Source: Orrella marina
GTDB taxonomy: Bacteria > Pseudomonadota > Gammaproteobacteria > Burkholderiales > Burkholderiaceae_B
Assembly: GCF_003058465.1 (NCBI RefSeq)
Contig: NZ_CP028901.1
Location: 3,720,001-3,784,000, forward strand
Direction of reading: 5' to 3'
DNA: 64,000 bases
The position numbers and the translations under genes are program-made. The notes beneath the pieces are model-generated. The model was not told where the DNA came from. It saw nothing but the letters and a program-made list of their open reading frames with translations, and ran no database searches. Positions 27,866 through 37,961 of this stretch are shown one piece after another. Position 1 is the stretch's first letter. Each line of letters starts with the position of its first letter.

Positions 27866-30334
27866 ATGCTACGTCACGCCCTTGATCCGTTGTTTCAGCC
27901 GCGCAGCCTGATGGTTGTGACTGATCAGGCACTTCCCGTCATGCAGTCATTGCCGGCTTCGCTACGCAACAAGACCACCCTGATCGAGCCCGCTCCCGGC
28001 AGCCTTGCAAGTATTCCCGCCAGGCTGGAAGGTCTGACTGCCGGGGAGAGACTCGACCTGGCGCTGATCTGCATGCCACCGCTCAATCTGGCGCACACGC
28101 TGGATCAGCTTGAAGGAGCTCCGCCCCGCGCACTGGTCATTCTGGCGCATGAGGCCATTGATCCTGACCCTGAGTCGACCCGGACGTTCTGTGCGAAGTG
28201 GGCCAGGGCACATGGCTGCGCCCTGTTGGGGCCGTTTGCGTTTGGATTGCAACGCCCCAACCGGGGGCTCAACCTCAGTCAGCATCGTTTGCTGGCCAAG
28301 CCAGGCAGGGTGGCACTGATTGCCCAGTCGCGTTCAATCATGGCCGGCGTGCTGGATTGGGCCGATGACGTGCACATCGGATTCTCCACGGCAGTCGCGC
28401 TGGGGGACGAACTCGACACCCGAATATCGGAAGTGCTGGATTATCTGGCGACGGATTCAAGTACTGACAGCGTTGCAATTTATCTCGAGAAAGTGAGTAA
28501 CGGGCGTGAGTTCATGAGTGCACTGCGCTCGGCTGCGAGTGTCAAGCCGGTTGTGGTGCTGAGGTCAGGATCGCTTGATACGGATCCACGAGAAGAGGAA
28601 GCGTTTGATGCCGCCCTGCGTCGCGCAGGCGCCGTCCGGGTCAAGTACTTTGTTCAGCTCTTTTCTGCGCTCAAGGTCTTTATGTATCGAAGTCGTCCCA
28701 AAGGGCGGCGTGTGGCAGTGTTCTCCAACGGTGAAGGACCGGCTCAGCTTGCGCTGGACATGGCCTTTTCGGGCGGACCGATTGTGCGAGCAAGCCTGTC
28801 GGACGCTTCCCGTAACAGGCTGAACAAGTTTCTTGCGCCAGGGTCTTTGATATGTAATCCAGTGGTCACTCACCAGCCTCTGAATGCCATGCTCGTCAAT
28901 GACGTCCTGAGTGTTCTGTTGCAGGATGACGGGGTGGATGGTGTGGTGGCCAGTTTTGCGCCGGATTCCCGATCAGACTTTCCTGGAGTGGTCGCGGAAC
29001 TGGCGAGATTCGCGCCAGTTGCCAACAAGCCTGTACTGACTTGCATGATGGGTGATGCCGGGATGCGACCCTTGCGACGAACTCTGGATAATGCAGGGAC
29101 TTCTGCATTCCGTACCCCGGAATCGACTGCTAACGCGTTTGGCATTCTGGCCAGTCACCATTACAACCAGCAGCTTCTACTGCAGATTCAGCCTGCCGAA
29201 CCGGACCACGCACTGCCGGATGTTCGTGTCGCAAGGGAGCGGTTGCGTCTTGCACTTCAAACGCAGGGCGGTCGACTTGACAGGGCTCAGGCCTGGGCGC
29301 TTCTGGCTGACTTTCATGTGCCATTGGCCCCGATTGCCCCGGACCAGGCACCGGTCTCGGTGACCGAGTATCCTTGTGCGATCCGTGTCGGAACAGACCC
29401 GCTGTTCGGACCCGTCGTGCGGTTCGGTGCAGGTGGCATGATGGGGCGTATCGCAATCGATCAGGATGGTGTGGATCTCGCGCCCTTGAACCATTTTCTG
29501 GCCAAGCGGCTTGTACAAAGAAGTCAAATCTGGCAGCAGATGCTTTGCACCATGGTGTCGGGGGCTGCCTTGACCAGGTTGCTGCTGGCACTGGAGCTTA
29601 TCTCGGATCTCGTGTCGGAATGTCCCGAGATTGAAAGCATCACGATCGATCCCGTCGTGATCAGGGGTGCCATGATTTTTGTGGCAGACCTGGATGTTGT
29701 CCTGAGGGATGGTCTTTGTCAGGCGGTGCCTGCTGCAAGTGGCTACGAACATATGGCGATTCACCCGTACCCGCGCCGGTGGGTGGAGAAGCTCTCCCTC
29801 AAGAATGACGTCGAGGCAGTGATCAGGCCCATCCGCCCGGACGATGCCCTCGCACTACAGCAGTTTGTGCGGGATCTCTCTGACCAGGCCCGCTACATGC
29901 GGTTTGTCTCGATGATGCGAGAGCTCACGCCGAAGATGCTGGCCCGCTACACACAACTGGACTATCACCGGGAGTTTGCGCTGGTTGCCACGATTGTCGA
30001 GTCCGACACCAGTGGTGTCGAGGCCCAGAAAATAATCGGTCTGTCCCACTACCTGCTCAATCCGGATGGTCAGGGTGCCGAGTATGCGCTCGTTGTCGCG
30101 GATGACTGGCAGGGGCAGGGTCTGGGCAAGCGGCTGATGTCGCGCCTGACAGAAGCCGCCCGCGAGCAGGGCCTGAGCTACATCGAAGGACTAGTCCTTT
30201 CCAATAACAGGCCCATGCTCACCCTGATGACCAGGAGCATGGGAATGCGTAACGATCCGGATCCGGATGACCCGACCGGTATGCGCCGGGTCTGGATGAC
30301 CTTTAACCCAGAACCTGTTCCAGAAACGCGTTGA
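27866..30334 (+). CDS. Pat-like protein: acyl-CoA synthetase (NDP-forming) domains fused to a GNAT acetyltransferase
   Basis: An 822-residue multidomain protein. It begins with a CoA-binding Rossmann-like domain (LFQPRSLMVV at residues 9-18), then succinyl-CoA-ligase-like domains, an ATP-grasp-like domain (about 480-650), and a C-terminal GNAT domain (about 670-822) with the acetyl-CoA loop DDWQGQGLGKRLM. This architecture matches protein lysine acetyltransferase Pat/PatZ, which inactivates acetyl-CoA synthetase by acetylation. The usual SQSG loop reads AQSRS, consistent with a non-catalytic ligase part. The ATG at 27866 fits the family start; the frame is open for 42 more codons upstream. 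It overlaps the esterase gene convergently by 32 bp. Confidence 0.82.
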   Translation: MLRHALDPLFQPRSLMVVTDQALPVMQSLPASLRNKTTLIEPAPGSLASIPARLEGLTAGERLDLALICMPPLNLAHTLDQLEGAPPRALVILAHEAIDPDPESTRTFCAKWARAHGCALLGPFAFGLQRPNRGLNLSQHRLLAKPGRVALIAQSRSIMAGVLDWADDVHIGFSTAVALGDELDTRISEVLDYLATDSSTDSVAIYLEKVSNGREFMSALRSAASVKPVVVLRSGSLDTDPREEEAFDAALRRAGAVRVKYFVQLFSALKVFMYRSRPKGRRVAVFSNGEGPAQLALDMAFSGGPIVRASLSDASRNRLNKFLAPGSLICNPVVTHQPLNAMLVNDVLSVLLQDDGVDGVVASFAPDSRSDFPGVVAELARFAPVANKPVLTCMMGDAGMRPLRRTLDNAGTSAFRTPESTANAFGILASHHYNQQLLLQIQPAEPDHALPDVRVARERLRLALQTQGGRLDRAQAWALLADFHVPLAPIAPDQAPVSVTEYPCAIRVGTDPLFGPVVRFGAGGMMGRIAIDQDGVDLAPLNHFLAKRLVQRSQIWQQMLCTMVSGAALTRLLLALELISDLVSECPEIESITIDPVVIRGAMIFVADLDVVLRDGLCQAVPAASGYEHMAIHPYPRRWVEKLSLKNDVEAVIRPIRPDDALALQQFVRDLSDQARYMRFVSMMRELTPKMLARYTQLDYHREFALVATIVESDTSGVEAQKIIGLSHYLLNPDGQGAEYALVVADDWQGQGLGKRLMSRLTEAAREQGLSYIEGLVLSNNRPMLTLMTRSMGMRNDPDPDDPTGMRRVWMTFNPEPVPETR

Positions 30335-30962
30335 TGTCGGCTACTTCTTCCGGGCAGACGCTGTGCGGCATCATGTAGGTATGCCAGCGCACGTCATATC
30401 CGTGGCTTTCCAGAAAGTCTCTGGTTTTCGTGCCGCGGTCAATCGTGACCACGGGGTCAATCGTGCCGTGCGCCAGGAAGATGGGAGTCTTGCGATTGGC
30501 GTCGCTCAATCCATCTGGCGCAGTCTGGGCCAGCGGCAGGTAGCCCGACAAACCCATCAGCCCTGCCAGACTGTGTTTTTGACGTAAGCCAGTGTGCAGG
30601 GTCATTGCGCAGCCTTGCGAGAATCCGGCCAGCACGATCCGCTCAGGCGCAATGCCGCGATCGATCTCACGTTCGATCAGTTCATTGATGCTTTGCTCGG
30701 ATTTCAGAATGCCGGCTTCATCCTCTTGTATGACCATTGATGGAACAAGAATGTCATACCAGGCCGGCATCACCATCCCGCCATTGATGGTGACGGGTTG
30801 CTGAGGAGCGTTGGGGAATACGAACCGGATGGCGTGTCTGGATGCCACGTTCAGTGCAGGAACCAGTGGTGCGAAGTCATTGCCGTCAGCACCCAGGCCA
30901 TGCATCCAGATAATGCTGTGGGTGGGCTGTTTGCCGGTTTCGATTTCGATGCAGTCAAGCAT
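30303..30962 (-). CDS. carboxylesterase/phospholipase family alpha/beta-hydrolase
   Basis: A 219-residue serine hydrolase of the bacterial carboxylesterase (Pseudomonas EstB-like, acyl-protein-thioesterase-like) family. WMHGLGADGNDF forms the oxyanion region (residues 19-30), GFSQGC the nucleophile elbow (about 112-117), FLAHGTIDPVV carries the catalytic Asp and MPHSVCPEE the His. Its end overlaps the convergent acetyltransferase gene by 32 bp, and it lies 14 bp downstream of darP on the same strand. Natural substrate unknown. Confidence 0.9.
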   Translation of the reverse strand: MLDCIEIETGKQPTHSIIWMHGLGADGNDFAPLVPALNVASRHAIRFVFPNAPQQPVTINGGMVMPAWYDILVPSMVIQEDEAGILKSEQSINELIEREIDRGIAPERIVLAGFSQGCAMTLHTGLRQKHSLAGLMGLSGYLPLAQTAPDGLSDANRKTPIFLAHGTIDPVVTIDRGTKTRDFLESHGYDVRWHTYMMPHSVCPEEVADINAFLEQVLG

Positions 30963-30976
30963 GTTCAGAATCTCTT

Positions 30977-31549
30977 TCAGGTTGTGGGTGGGTCGCTGGG
31001 TTGCTGTTCGTTTTTCTCGTCATAAGCCGCCTTGATGGCCTGGAACAGCGCCCTGTAGTGCTTGCGCTGAGGCATGTGGTCGGCGGGCTGGGATGCGTTC
31101 TTTTTTGCCTCCTGGCGTGCGGCACGAATCAGTGCGCGAAACGCCTGAATATCGACAGACGGATGTTGCTCCAGCCATGGGGTGAGGTGGTCATCGCTGG
31201 CCAGTAGCCTGTCACGGTCGCGTTCCAGGCGGTGCATGTGAGCGGTTTCAGTGGCAGAACCCTTGTCCCAGGCGTCAAGCTGGGCCTGAATTTCCTGGGC
31301 AGGGGCCTCTCGCATGAGTTTGCCGACGTAATGCACCTGCCGTCTGCGTCCTTCGCGGCTGGTGGTACGCTGGGCAAGCAAAATGGCCGCCAGAAGTTTC
31401 TCTTCCAGGTTCAGTCGCTTGAGTCTTTCGACTGACGTGTCGACCAGTCGCTTGCCTAGCGCCTGCAGCGCAAGCATGTCGCGCTTGACCTGCGATTTGC
31501 TGGGCCTGTCCTGTAATTCCTGGTGCTCGGAGTCTTGTTCGTGTTCCAT
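30977..31549 (-). CDS. darP: DarP/YjgA ribosome-associated protein (DUF615)
   Basis: A 190-residue, mostly helical, highly charged protein of the YjgA family. The signature [23 protein letters not shown] (about residues 15-37) and [15 protein letters not shown] (about 67-81) are intact. In E. coli the protein binds late 50S precursors and promotes peptidyl-transferase-centre maturation. It diverges from pmbA across 80 bp, the normal arrangement in proteobacteria (yjgA and pmbA side by side). Confidence 0.94.
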   Translation of the reverse strand: MEHEQDSEHQELQDRPSKSQVKRDMLALQALGKRLVDTSVERLKRLNLEEKLLAAILLAQRTTSREGRRRQVHYVGKLMREAPAQEIQAQLDAWDKGSATETAHMHRLERDRDRLLASDDHLTPWLEQHPSVDIQAFRALIRAARQEAKKNASQPADHMPQRKHYRALFQAIKAAYDEKNEQQPSDPPTT

Positions 31550-31629
31550 TATTGGGTTTCACCCGGTCTTGTGTGCTGACTTCGCTATCATACAAACCTT
31601 TGAACCAACTACTTCAGGACGTCTCATTC

Positions 31630-32985
31630 ATGCAGCCATTGCCAATCGCAGAGAGCAGAGCCAGATTCGAGGATCTGGTCACCCAGGCACTCGATTACGC
31701 CAGGTCACTCGGCGCGACCGACGCGGCCGCTGAGGTCTCCGAGGGGCAGGGACTCTCGGTGTCAGTGCGTCTAGGGTCGCTCGAAACAGTTGAACAGACC
31801 CGGGGAGCTTCGCTGGCGGTGACTGTGTTTGCCGGCCAGAAGCGCGGCTCGGCCTCTACCTCTGATCTGTCACTCGTTGCATTGAGGCAGACCGTCGAAG
31901 CGGCCTGGCATATTGCCCGTTATACGGCCGATGACCCCGCTTCGGGACTGCCAGATCCTGATGAACTGATGCGCGAACCCGGCGTAGACTTGTCTCTGTA
32001 TCATCCCTGGTCAATCGATGTCGAGCAAGCCACCGAGATGGCACTGGCGGCGGAGGCGGCAGCGATGGGGCTGGATCGGCGCATCTCCAATTCAGAGGGC
32101 GCCGGTGTGGACACCAGCGAAGGTCAGTTTGTCCTGGGCAATACCCGCGGATTTCTGAATGGGTACAGCTTCACAAGGCACGGGTTGTCTGTTGCACCCA
32201 TCGCTGGCAAGGGAGACCAGATGCAGCGAGACTTCTGGTACGCAAGCGATCGGCGCGCTGACCGGCTTGCTGATCCGGCGGTATTGGGAAAGTACGCCGC
32301 CCAGAGGGCGTTGTCGCGTCTTGGTGCGCGCCGGCTTTCAACGCGAAAGGTTCCCGTGGTGTTCGAGGCGCCGTTGGCGCTTGGGCTGCTTGGGGCACTC
32401 ACGCAGGCAGTTAGTGGTGGTGCGCTGTACAGGAAGGCGACGTTTATGCTGGACTCGCTGGGCACACAGATTCTGCCTGAGCACATCATGGTCGATGAGA
32501 ATCCGTTCATTCCAGCAGCGATGGGCAGTGGTGCATTTGATGATGAGGGTGTGTGCACCCGGGTGCGACAGGTGGTCACGGCGGGGGTGCTGAACAATTA
32601 TTTTCTGTCTTCGTACACAGCGCGCAAACTGGGCATGAAGACAACCGGACACGCGGGCGGATCTCATAATCTGCAGTTGCGCTCAACTCGCACGGCTTTC
32701 AATCATGATCTGGACTGGCTGCTAAAGGAGATGGGAACAGGCTTGCTGGTGACCGAGCTGATCGGGCAGGGCGTTAATTACGTGACTGGTGACTATTCCC
32801 GTGGTGCATTTGGCTACTGGGTTGAGAACGGCCAGATCCAGTATCCGGTTCAGGAAATCACTATTGCTGGCAACTTGCGGGAGATGTTGATGGGTATTGC
32901 TGCGGTGGGTGCGGACGAACTCACTCGCGGGAGCAAGACAACAGGCTCGATTCTGATCGAATCCATGTCGATTGCAGGGACCTGA
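31630..32985 (+). CDS. pmbA: TldD/PmbA family protein PmbA (TldE)
   Basis: A 451-residue PmbA subunit of the TldD/TldE heterodimeric protease, known for microcin B17 leader removal and CcdA degradation. GLSVSVRLGSLETVEQTRG (about residues 38-56), NSEGAGVDTSEG near 155 and TGDYSRGAFGYWVENG near 385 are family features. The HExxxH metal motif belongs to TldD, which is not in this window. The ATG at 31630 gives the usual length; the open frame extends 26 codons further but that part overlaps the darP promoter region. Confidence 0.93.
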   Translation: MQPLPIAESRARFEDLVTQALDYARSLGATDAAAEVSEGQGLSVSVRLGSLETVEQTRGASLAVTVFAGQKRGSASTSDLSLVALRQTVEAAWHIARYTADDPASGLPDPDELMREPGVDLSLYHPWSIDVEQATEMALAAEAAAMGLDRRISNSEGAGVDTSEGQFVLGNTRGFLNGYSFTRHGLSVAPIAGKGDQMQRDFWYASDRRADRLADPAVLGKYAAQRALSRLGARRLSTRKVPVVFEAPLALGLLGALTQAVSGGALYRKATFMLDSLGTQILPEHIMVDENPFIPAAMGSGAFDDEGVCTRVRQVVTAGVLNNYFLSSYTARKLGMKTTGHAGGSHNLQLRSTRTAFNHDLDWLLKEMGTGLLVTELIGQGVNYVTGDYSRGAFGYWVENGQIQYPVQEITIAGNLREMLMGIAAVGADELTRGSKTTGSILIESMSIAGT

Positions 32986-33052
32986 GTGACAGGGACGGGA
33001 GCGGTTGACGCGTTCCAGCCGCCTTGTTGGCTCAGAAAAGTCTGTCTGGTTT

Positions 33053-33080
33053 TTGTAGGTTGCTGTTTTTATAGTAGAAT
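33053..33080 (+). promoter_or_regulatory. candidate rplM-rpsI promoter
   Basis: TTGTAG (33053-33058) and TAGAAT (33075-33080) are 16 bases apart in an A/T-rich stretch, about 180 bases before rplM. Assigned by eye. Confidence 0.5.
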
Positions 33081-33261
33081 GCTTGATTACTCAAAATTTT
33101 CTGGTTAATTGGTTTGTGCCTGTGTTTCGCACAGGTGGCAAAAATTGCCAGACTCGAAGAACTACGGGCGGGGTAACAACGCCTTGAGTTCCTGAATGAT
33201 GGGTAATTTCAAGCAGCAGGATTCCCCTGCTGTCGTTCGAATCAAAATTTAGGATCCAATC
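33081..33261 (+). promoter_or_regulatory. structured 5' leader of rplM-rpsI
   Basis: The untranslated leader contains three perfect hairpins: CCTGTG/CACAGG (33119-33124, 33130-33135), immediately followed by TGGCAA/TTGCCA (33136-33141, 33145-33150), and CAGCAGG/CCTGCTG (33214-33220, 33226-33232) 29 bases before the start codon. L13 is known to autoregulate rplM-rpsI through mRNA leaders in other bacteria; this one may do the same, but I cannot match it to a described L13-leader family from sequence alone. AGGA at 33252-33255 serves as ribosome binding site. Confidence 0.5.
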
Positions 33262-33690
33262 ATGAAAACCTTCGTGGCAAAGCCGCATGAAGTCAAGCGT
33301 GACTGGTTCGTGATTGACGCGAAAGGCAAGGTTCTTGGACGTGTGGCCAGCGAAGTCGCACGACGCCTGCGCGGTAAACACAAGCCAGAATTTACGCCGC
33401 ACGTTGACACGGGCGACTATATCGTCATCATCAACGCTTCTGATATCGTTGTGACCGGTAACAAGGCTCAGGACAAAAAGTACTATCGCCACAGTACTTA
33501 CCCGGGCGGTATTACCGAGACCAACTTTGCGAAGATGCAAGAGCGCCATCCTGGTCGTGCGATCCAGAAAGCCGTGAAGGGCATGCTTCCCCGCGGACCT
33601 CTCGGATATGCAATGATCAAGAAACTCAAGGTCTACGCTGGTGCCGAGCACCCGCATAGCGCCCAACAGCCTCAGCCGCTTGACTTTTAA
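33262..33690 (+). CDS. rplM: 50S ribosomal protein L13
   Basis: A 142-residue large-subunit protein, exactly the E. coli length. [33 protein letters not shown] matches the N-terminal family region, [12 protein letters not shown] the core strand, and [11 protein letters not shown] and [17 protein letters not shown] the rRNA-binding segments. It is 11 bp before rpsI in the universal rplM-rpsI pair. Confidence 0.98.
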   Translation: MKTFVAKPHEVKRDWFVIDAKGKVLGRVASEVARRLRGKHKPEFTPHVDTGDYIVIINASDIVVTGNKAQDKKYYRHSTYPGGITETNFAKMQERHPGRAIQKAVKGMLPRGPLGYAMIKKLKVYAGAEHPHSAQQPQPLDF

Positions 33691-33701
33691 GGACGTCGAA
33701 C

Positions 33702-34094
33702 ATGATTGGTAACTGGAACTATGGAACCGGCCGCCGCAAGACGTCGGTGGCACGTGTTTTTCTGAAGAAAGGCACGGGTAAGATCGTTGTCAATGGCAAG
33801 CCCGTTGATGAATTCTTTGCACGCGAAACAGGCCGCATGGTCGTTCGTCAACCGCTGGAACTGACTGGGCATCTCGAGTCGTTCGATTTCAAGGTTAACG
33901 TGCATGGCGGTGGTGAGAACGGGCAGGCAGGTGCTGTGCGCCATGGCATCACCCGTGCGTTGATTGATTATGACGCAACCCTCAAGCCAGCGTTGTCGCA
34001 GGCCGGGTTCGTAACGCGCGATGCACGTGAAGTGGAACGTAAGAAAGTAGGTTTCCACAAGGCACGTCGCCGCAAGCAGTTCAGCAAGCGTTAA
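33702..34094 (+). CDS. rpsI: 30S ribosomal protein S9
   Basis: A 130-residue small-subunit protein. [15 protein letters not shown] opens the protein, and the C-terminal tail ends [11 protein letters not shown], the extension that reaches the P-site tRNA. Length and ends are typical. A strong terminator follows 26 bp after the stop. Confidence 0.98.
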   Translation: MIGNWNYGTGRRKTSVARVFLKKGTGKIVVNGKPVDEFFARETGRMVVRQPLELTGHLESFDFKVNVHGGGENGQAGAVRHGITRALIDYDATLKPALSQAGFVTRDAREVERKKVGFHKARRRKQFSKR

Positions 34095-34120
34095 TTTCTC
34101 CTTGCTGTTGTGCCGCACGA

Positions 34121-34146
34121 AAGCCACCTACGGGTGGCTTTTTTTT
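34121..34146 (+). terminator. rho-independent terminator of rplM-rpsI
   Basis: AAGCCACC (34121-34128) pairs with GGTGGCTT (34133-34140) around a four-base loop, followed by a further run of T residues to 34146. Confidence 0.93.
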
Positions 34147-34301
34147 CAGGAGCGGCCTGCCTGTGACAATGTTGTCACAGTGTTGCGAAAGGATGAAATG
34201 AATTCCACTTGATTCACTTTGTCTGGCCTGTCAGGGTTTGTCTCTGTGGTCATGCACGCTAGAATCACCCTTAACCAGAGAACAGAATCGGATCGCGGAA
34301 A

Positions 34302-35369
34302 ATGATGAGCACATCTGCAAGTCCAGTCGTAAAAGTGGGTATTGTCGGTGGGACCGGCTATACAGGTGTTGAACTGTTGCGTTTGTTGTCACAGCATCCC
34401 AACGTCGAGTTGACAGCCATCACCTCGCGAGGTGATGCAGGAACGCGGGTTGCGGATATGTTCCCCAACCTGCGTGGCCATCTCGATCTGGTCTTTACCA
34501 CGCCTGCCGATGCGCCCCTCAAGGAGTGCGACGTTGTGTTCTTTGCGACACCGCATGGCGTCGCCATGAGTCAGGCCAACGAGTTGCTCGCAGCAGATGT
34601 GAAGATCATCGATCTGGCTGCAGACTTCCGTCTGCAGGATACTGCGATGTTCGAACGCTGGTACAAGATGTCGCATGCATGCCCGGATGTACTGGCCGAA
34701 TCGGTTTATGGACTACCTGAAATCAATCGTGAAGCCATTCGCAAAGCTCGGGTGGTCGGCAATCCAGGGTGCTATCCAACGACAGTGATTCTGGGCCTTT
34801 CGCCTTTGCTTGGCCCCGATCCGATGATTGATGTCACGGACATCATCTCTGACTCCAAGTCAGGTGCGACCGGAGCTGGTCGCAAAGCCGAAGTTGGCTT
34901 GCTGTTCTCTGAGGTCAGTGACAGTTTCAAGGCGTATGGTGTGTCGGGTCATCGCCATCATCCTGAGATCGTGTCCCAGCTTGAAGGCTTGACAGGTGCA
35001 TCAGTCGGTCTGACCTTTGTGCCGCATCTGGTGCCGATGGTGCGGGGCATGATGAGCACGATCTATGTGCGTCTGACCGAGAAGGGCCTTGAGACCGATG
35101 TGCAAGCCTTGTTTGAAGCTCACTACAGGGACTCGCCATTTGTTGATGTCATGCCTGCTGGCGCGCAACCTGACACCCGCTCGGTGCGAGCGTCCAATAT
35201 GCTCAGAATTGCGTTGCATCGCCCACCGGGTACGGTCGATCGACTTGTTATTCTGGCTGTGCAGGATAACCTGGTCAAAGGCGCCTCCGGCCAGGCGGTC
35301 CAGAACATGAATCTGATGTTCGGACTACCTGAAGAGGCGGGTTTGAGTCAGATCGCGATTCTGCCTTGA
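34302..35369 (+). CDS. argC: N-acetyl-gamma-glutamyl-phosphate reductase
   Basis: A 355-residue NADP-dependent reductase, third step of arginine synthesis. The nucleotide loop [18 protein letters not shown] lies at residues 12-29, the catalytic Cys in [10 protein letters not shown] (about 149-158), and GHRHHPEI near 212 carries the acid/base His. The first of two consecutive ATGs (34302, 34305) is taken; either works. Its last 22 bases overlap the convergent permease gene. Confidence 0.95.
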   Translation: MMSTSASPVVKVGIVGGTGYTGVELLRLLSQHPNVELTAITSRGDAGTRVADMFPNLRGHLDLVFTTPADAPLKECDVVFFATPHGVAMSQANELLAADVKIIDLAADFRLQDTAMFERWYKMSHACPDVLAESVYGLPEINREAIRKARVVGNPGCYPTTVILGLSPLLGPDPMIDVTDIISDSKSGATGAGRKAEVGLLFSEVSDSFKAYGVSGHRHHPEIVSQLEGLTGASVGLTFVPHLVPMVRGMMSTIYVRLTEKGLETDVQALFEAHYRDSPFVDVMPAGAQPDTRSVRASNMLRIALHRPPGTVDRLVILAVQDNLVKGASGQAVQNMNLMFGLPEEAGLSQIAILP

Positions 35370-36820
35370 GCGCAAGGCGTGCCAGGAGCGGACTCGGGTT
35401 CCATCGTCGATGGTTCCTGGCAAGCTCTTGCGGCCACCTTGCGTACGACCAGATAGACGGTTGATGTCAGTGCAATCCAGGCGATGAATGCCAGGTGCAC
35501 TGAGACTCCCAGGCTAAGGATCAGGTAAGCGCAACAAACAATACTGAGAATAGGCGTCACAGGATAAAGCGGCACAGAAAATCCCCGGCGAAGCTGGGGA
35601 TGGTTTTTTCTGAGCAAAATCAGCGATACCGACACAGCAATGAATGCCATGAGTGTTCCGATGCTAACCAGTCCCCAAAGCATGTGACTGGGTACGAACC
35701 CCGCCATTGGGGTGACAACCAGTGCAGAAACCACCGTTGCGACGCGAGGAGTGCCGGTGGTCGGGTCAACTTTTTGAAGTCTGTCTGGTAGTAGCCCATC
35801 TCTGGCCATGGCAAAGTAGACACGAGCCTGTCCATACAGTGCAATCAATGTGACGCTGAAGATCGAGATGACCGCCCCGCATGCAAGTACGGTTGCGCCA
35901 CCTGATGTGTTCGTTGCCTGACGCAGTATCTCGGCCAGGCCGGCAGACTGCCCCCTGAAAAACTCTACCTTTTGTGCGCCGAGAGACGCAACCGTCACAA
36001 GCAGGTAGACACCTGTGACAATTGCCAATGCGCCAATGATCGCCTTGGGGAGGTTCCTGTCGGGATTGACCGTTTCTTCACTGGCATTGACCACGGAATC
36101 GAGTCCTACAAAACTGAAGAATACGATGGCGGCTGCCTGACTCACTCCGGATACGCCGCTGGGCATGAAAGGAGTGAAGTTTCCGGTGTCAAACACCGGA
36201 ATGACCATCACCACAAAAAGCAGGAGCAGTGCAATCTTGCAGGTTGTGAGCACAGCATTGAGCTTGCTGGACTGGCCGGAACCTTTGAGCAAGACAGCTG
36301 CGCACATCCATACGACCAGCATTGCAGGTATGTTGCCGACATGGATCGAGTCTGTAGCAACGGGGCCTGCCTGAAGTGAGGACATACGAAAGGTCGGCGG
36401 GATTGCGTGCCCGGTGAGCAGTACCAGTGCCTCGTTGAGATAGCTGCTCCAGCCAACCGCTACTGCAGCGGCTGCAACGCCCCATTCCAGTACCAGGCAG
36501 GCTCCGACAAAGAGCGCCAGGCCCCGGCCCATCGTCATGTAGGTGAACGTATAGGACGAACCAGTCACGGGAATGGCACTGGCTACCTCGGCGTAACACA
36601 GTGCGGTCAGCCCGGCGGCGAAGGCTGCGACCAGAAACGATATGATGACTGCCGGGCCGGCAAGAGGGGCCGTCTCGGTGAGCACAAAGAAAATCCCGGT
36701 TCCTAAAGTGCTTCCAACCCCCATGAGCATGAGGGAGGTCAGTCCGATGGTGCGATGAAGACCGCCAGATGTAGATGCCTGCGGGTCAGGCAGGGCCTTG
36801 CGTTGAAAGAATTGACCCAT
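35348..36820 (-). CDS. APC-family amino acid permease (cationic amino acid transporter type)
   Basis: A 490-residue membrane protein with about twelve transmembrane helices. [31 protein letters not shown] (about residues 32-62) contains the GxG substrate-binding loop of helix 1, and AALCYAE-like and [17 protein letters not shown] (about 232-248) match the CAT branch of the APC superfamily. Substrate is unproven, but Arg, Lys or neutral amino acids are typical. The gene is single, ends inside the 3' end of argC, and diverges from erpA over 213 bp. Confidence 0.88.
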   Translation of the reverse strand: MGQFFQRKALPDPQASTSGGLHRTIGLTSLMLMGVGSTLGTGIFFVLTETAPLAGPAVIISFLVAAFAAGLTALCYAEVASAIPVTGSSYTFTYMTMGRGLALFVGACLVLEWGVAAAAVAVGWSSYLNEALVLLTGHAIPPTFRMSSLQAGPVATDSIHVGNIPAMLVVWMCAAVLLKGSGQSSKLNAVLTTCKIALLLLFVVMVIPVFDTGNFTPFMPSGVSGVSQAAAIVFFSFVGLDSVVNASEETVNPDRNLPKAIIGALAIVTGVYLLVTVASLGAQKVEFFRGQSAGLAEILRQATNTSGGATVLACGAVISIFSVTLIALYGQARVYFAMARDGLLPDRLQKVDPTTGTPRVATVVSALVVTPMAGFVPSHMLWGLVSIGTLMAFIAVSVSLILLRKNHPQLRRGFSVPLYPVTPILSIVCCAYLILSLGVSVHLAFIAWIALTSTVYLVVRKVAARACQEPSTMEPESAPGTPCAQGRIAI

Positions 36821-37033
36821 GATGATCTCAAAAAAAGAAACAATAGTAAAACAAACTTAGTACTGATGTGGTCGGCCTTTGATTTCAAGGGTTGCACATT
36901 TCCCGTAGTTGAATTAGGGGTAATACCGATTCGTCACTGTGAATGCGCTAGACTTTCATTGCTCAGAAGTACGTGCCAGAAGCAGTACGTGCCTTAAACG
37001 GCCGTCAACCGAAGTGATGTCAGGAGTCAAGTC

Positions 37034-37402
37034 ATGAGCAGTGTCAGCGAAACAGTGGACCTTCAGTCCCCGCCCCCAGCCATTCTTTTTACGGACTCTG
37101 CCGCGGAGAAGGTGCGTGATCTGCTGATTGATGAAGGCAATCCGAACCTCAAACTGCGCGTTTTTGTGCAGGGCGGCGGATGTTCAGGATTTCAGTACGG
37201 TTTTACGTTCGACGAAGATGTCAACGAAGATGACACGGCACTCGAAAAGCACGGCGTTCAATTGCTGGTGGATCCGATGAGTTTTCAGTACTTGGTTGGT
37301 GCAGAGATCGACTACAAGGAAGATCTGGAAGGCGCACAGTTCGTCATTCGCAACCCGAATGCTTCGACAACTTGTGGCTGTGGTTCTTCGTTCTCAGTCT
37401 GA
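37034..37402 (+). CDS. erpA: iron-sulfur cluster insertion protein ErpA
   Basis: A 122-residue A-type Fe-S carrier that passes [4Fe-4S] clusters to apo-enzymes. The three ligands are C50 ([11 protein letters not shown]), C114 and C116 (TTCGCGSS). [23 protein letters not shown] is characteristic of ErpA rather than IscA. AGGAG lies eight bases before the ATG. It appears to be transcribed alone and ends at a terminator about 100 bp downstream. Confidence 0.94.
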   Translation: MSSVSETVDLQSPPPAILFTDSAAEKVRDLLIDEGNPNLKLRVFVQGGGCSGFQYGFTFDEDVNEDDTALEKHGVQLLVDPMSFQYLVGAEIDYKEDLEGAQFVIRNPNASTTCGCGSSFSV

Positions 37403-37504
37403 ACGTATTCCCGTTTCTGTATTGTTTGCCTCACCGGTCGATGAACAGCCGTCGCTCAGTTGATTGACGGTGCCTGCACGGTCATTATTCTTGCAGTGCA
37501 CTAT

Positions 37505-37539
37505 AAAAAGCCGCCCCGTCTCTTGCAGGGCGGCTTTTT
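37505..37539 (+). terminator. rho-independent terminator after erpA
   Basis: AAAAAGCCGCCC (37505-37516) pairs with GGGCGGCTTTTT (37528-37539), giving a G+C-rich stem extended by A/T pairs and ending in a T tract; symmetrical enough to work in both directions. Confidence 0.92.
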
Positions 37540-37961
37540 CATGAGCCAGCCAGCTCCTTTGCCGAACCGGTACGGTTCCCGTATTGACGATTCCTCAAGC
37601 GCCCTCACAGTACCGTTGCCTGCAACCACGCCGATCTCGCTTCGTCCCTTCATCCAGCTAAGAGCCCCAATCCGTTCAAAAAGCTTTTATTGAAAAAGAA
37701 TGCGGGCATCACTGTTGCGCCCCACCTACAGGAACTCGCCTGATGAAAATATTGCTTAGCAAAATGAGAGCAAGTGAGAGAGTACGGTCTGGTCCCTATC
37801 TTACATTCAGTCTGGGAGTTCATCCGCCGGGTATCTGCGGGTAACCGAAGTGAAACAGGCCCGCTTTGAATGCTGATGGTCAGTCAGCCAGTGCCGCGCG
37901 TTGTTTAGTGCAAGCACAGAATTAAGCAGGCACGTCTATCTTGAAACTGACAGGATGTTGA
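37540..37961. other. autotransporter upstream region, no gene seen
   Basis: This 422-bp stretch separates the erpA terminator from the giant autotransporter. Short open frames here lack a ribosome binding site and family resemblance. It should contain the autotransporter promoter and any response-regulator site, but I see no convincing -35/-10 pair or repeat. Confidence 0.6.

Noticed and set aside
26955..27911. 318-codon plus-strand frame over gltX
   Set aside because: Antisense of gltX; the encoded sequence has no family features and the real genes on both sides explain the DNA.
33091..33753. 220-codon minus-strand frame over rplM
   Set aside because: Antisense of a ribosomal protein gene and its leader; no homology.
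37460..37693. 77-codon frame starting before the erpA terminator
   Set aside because: It would be read through the strong hairpin at 37505-37539, and the composition is not protein-like.
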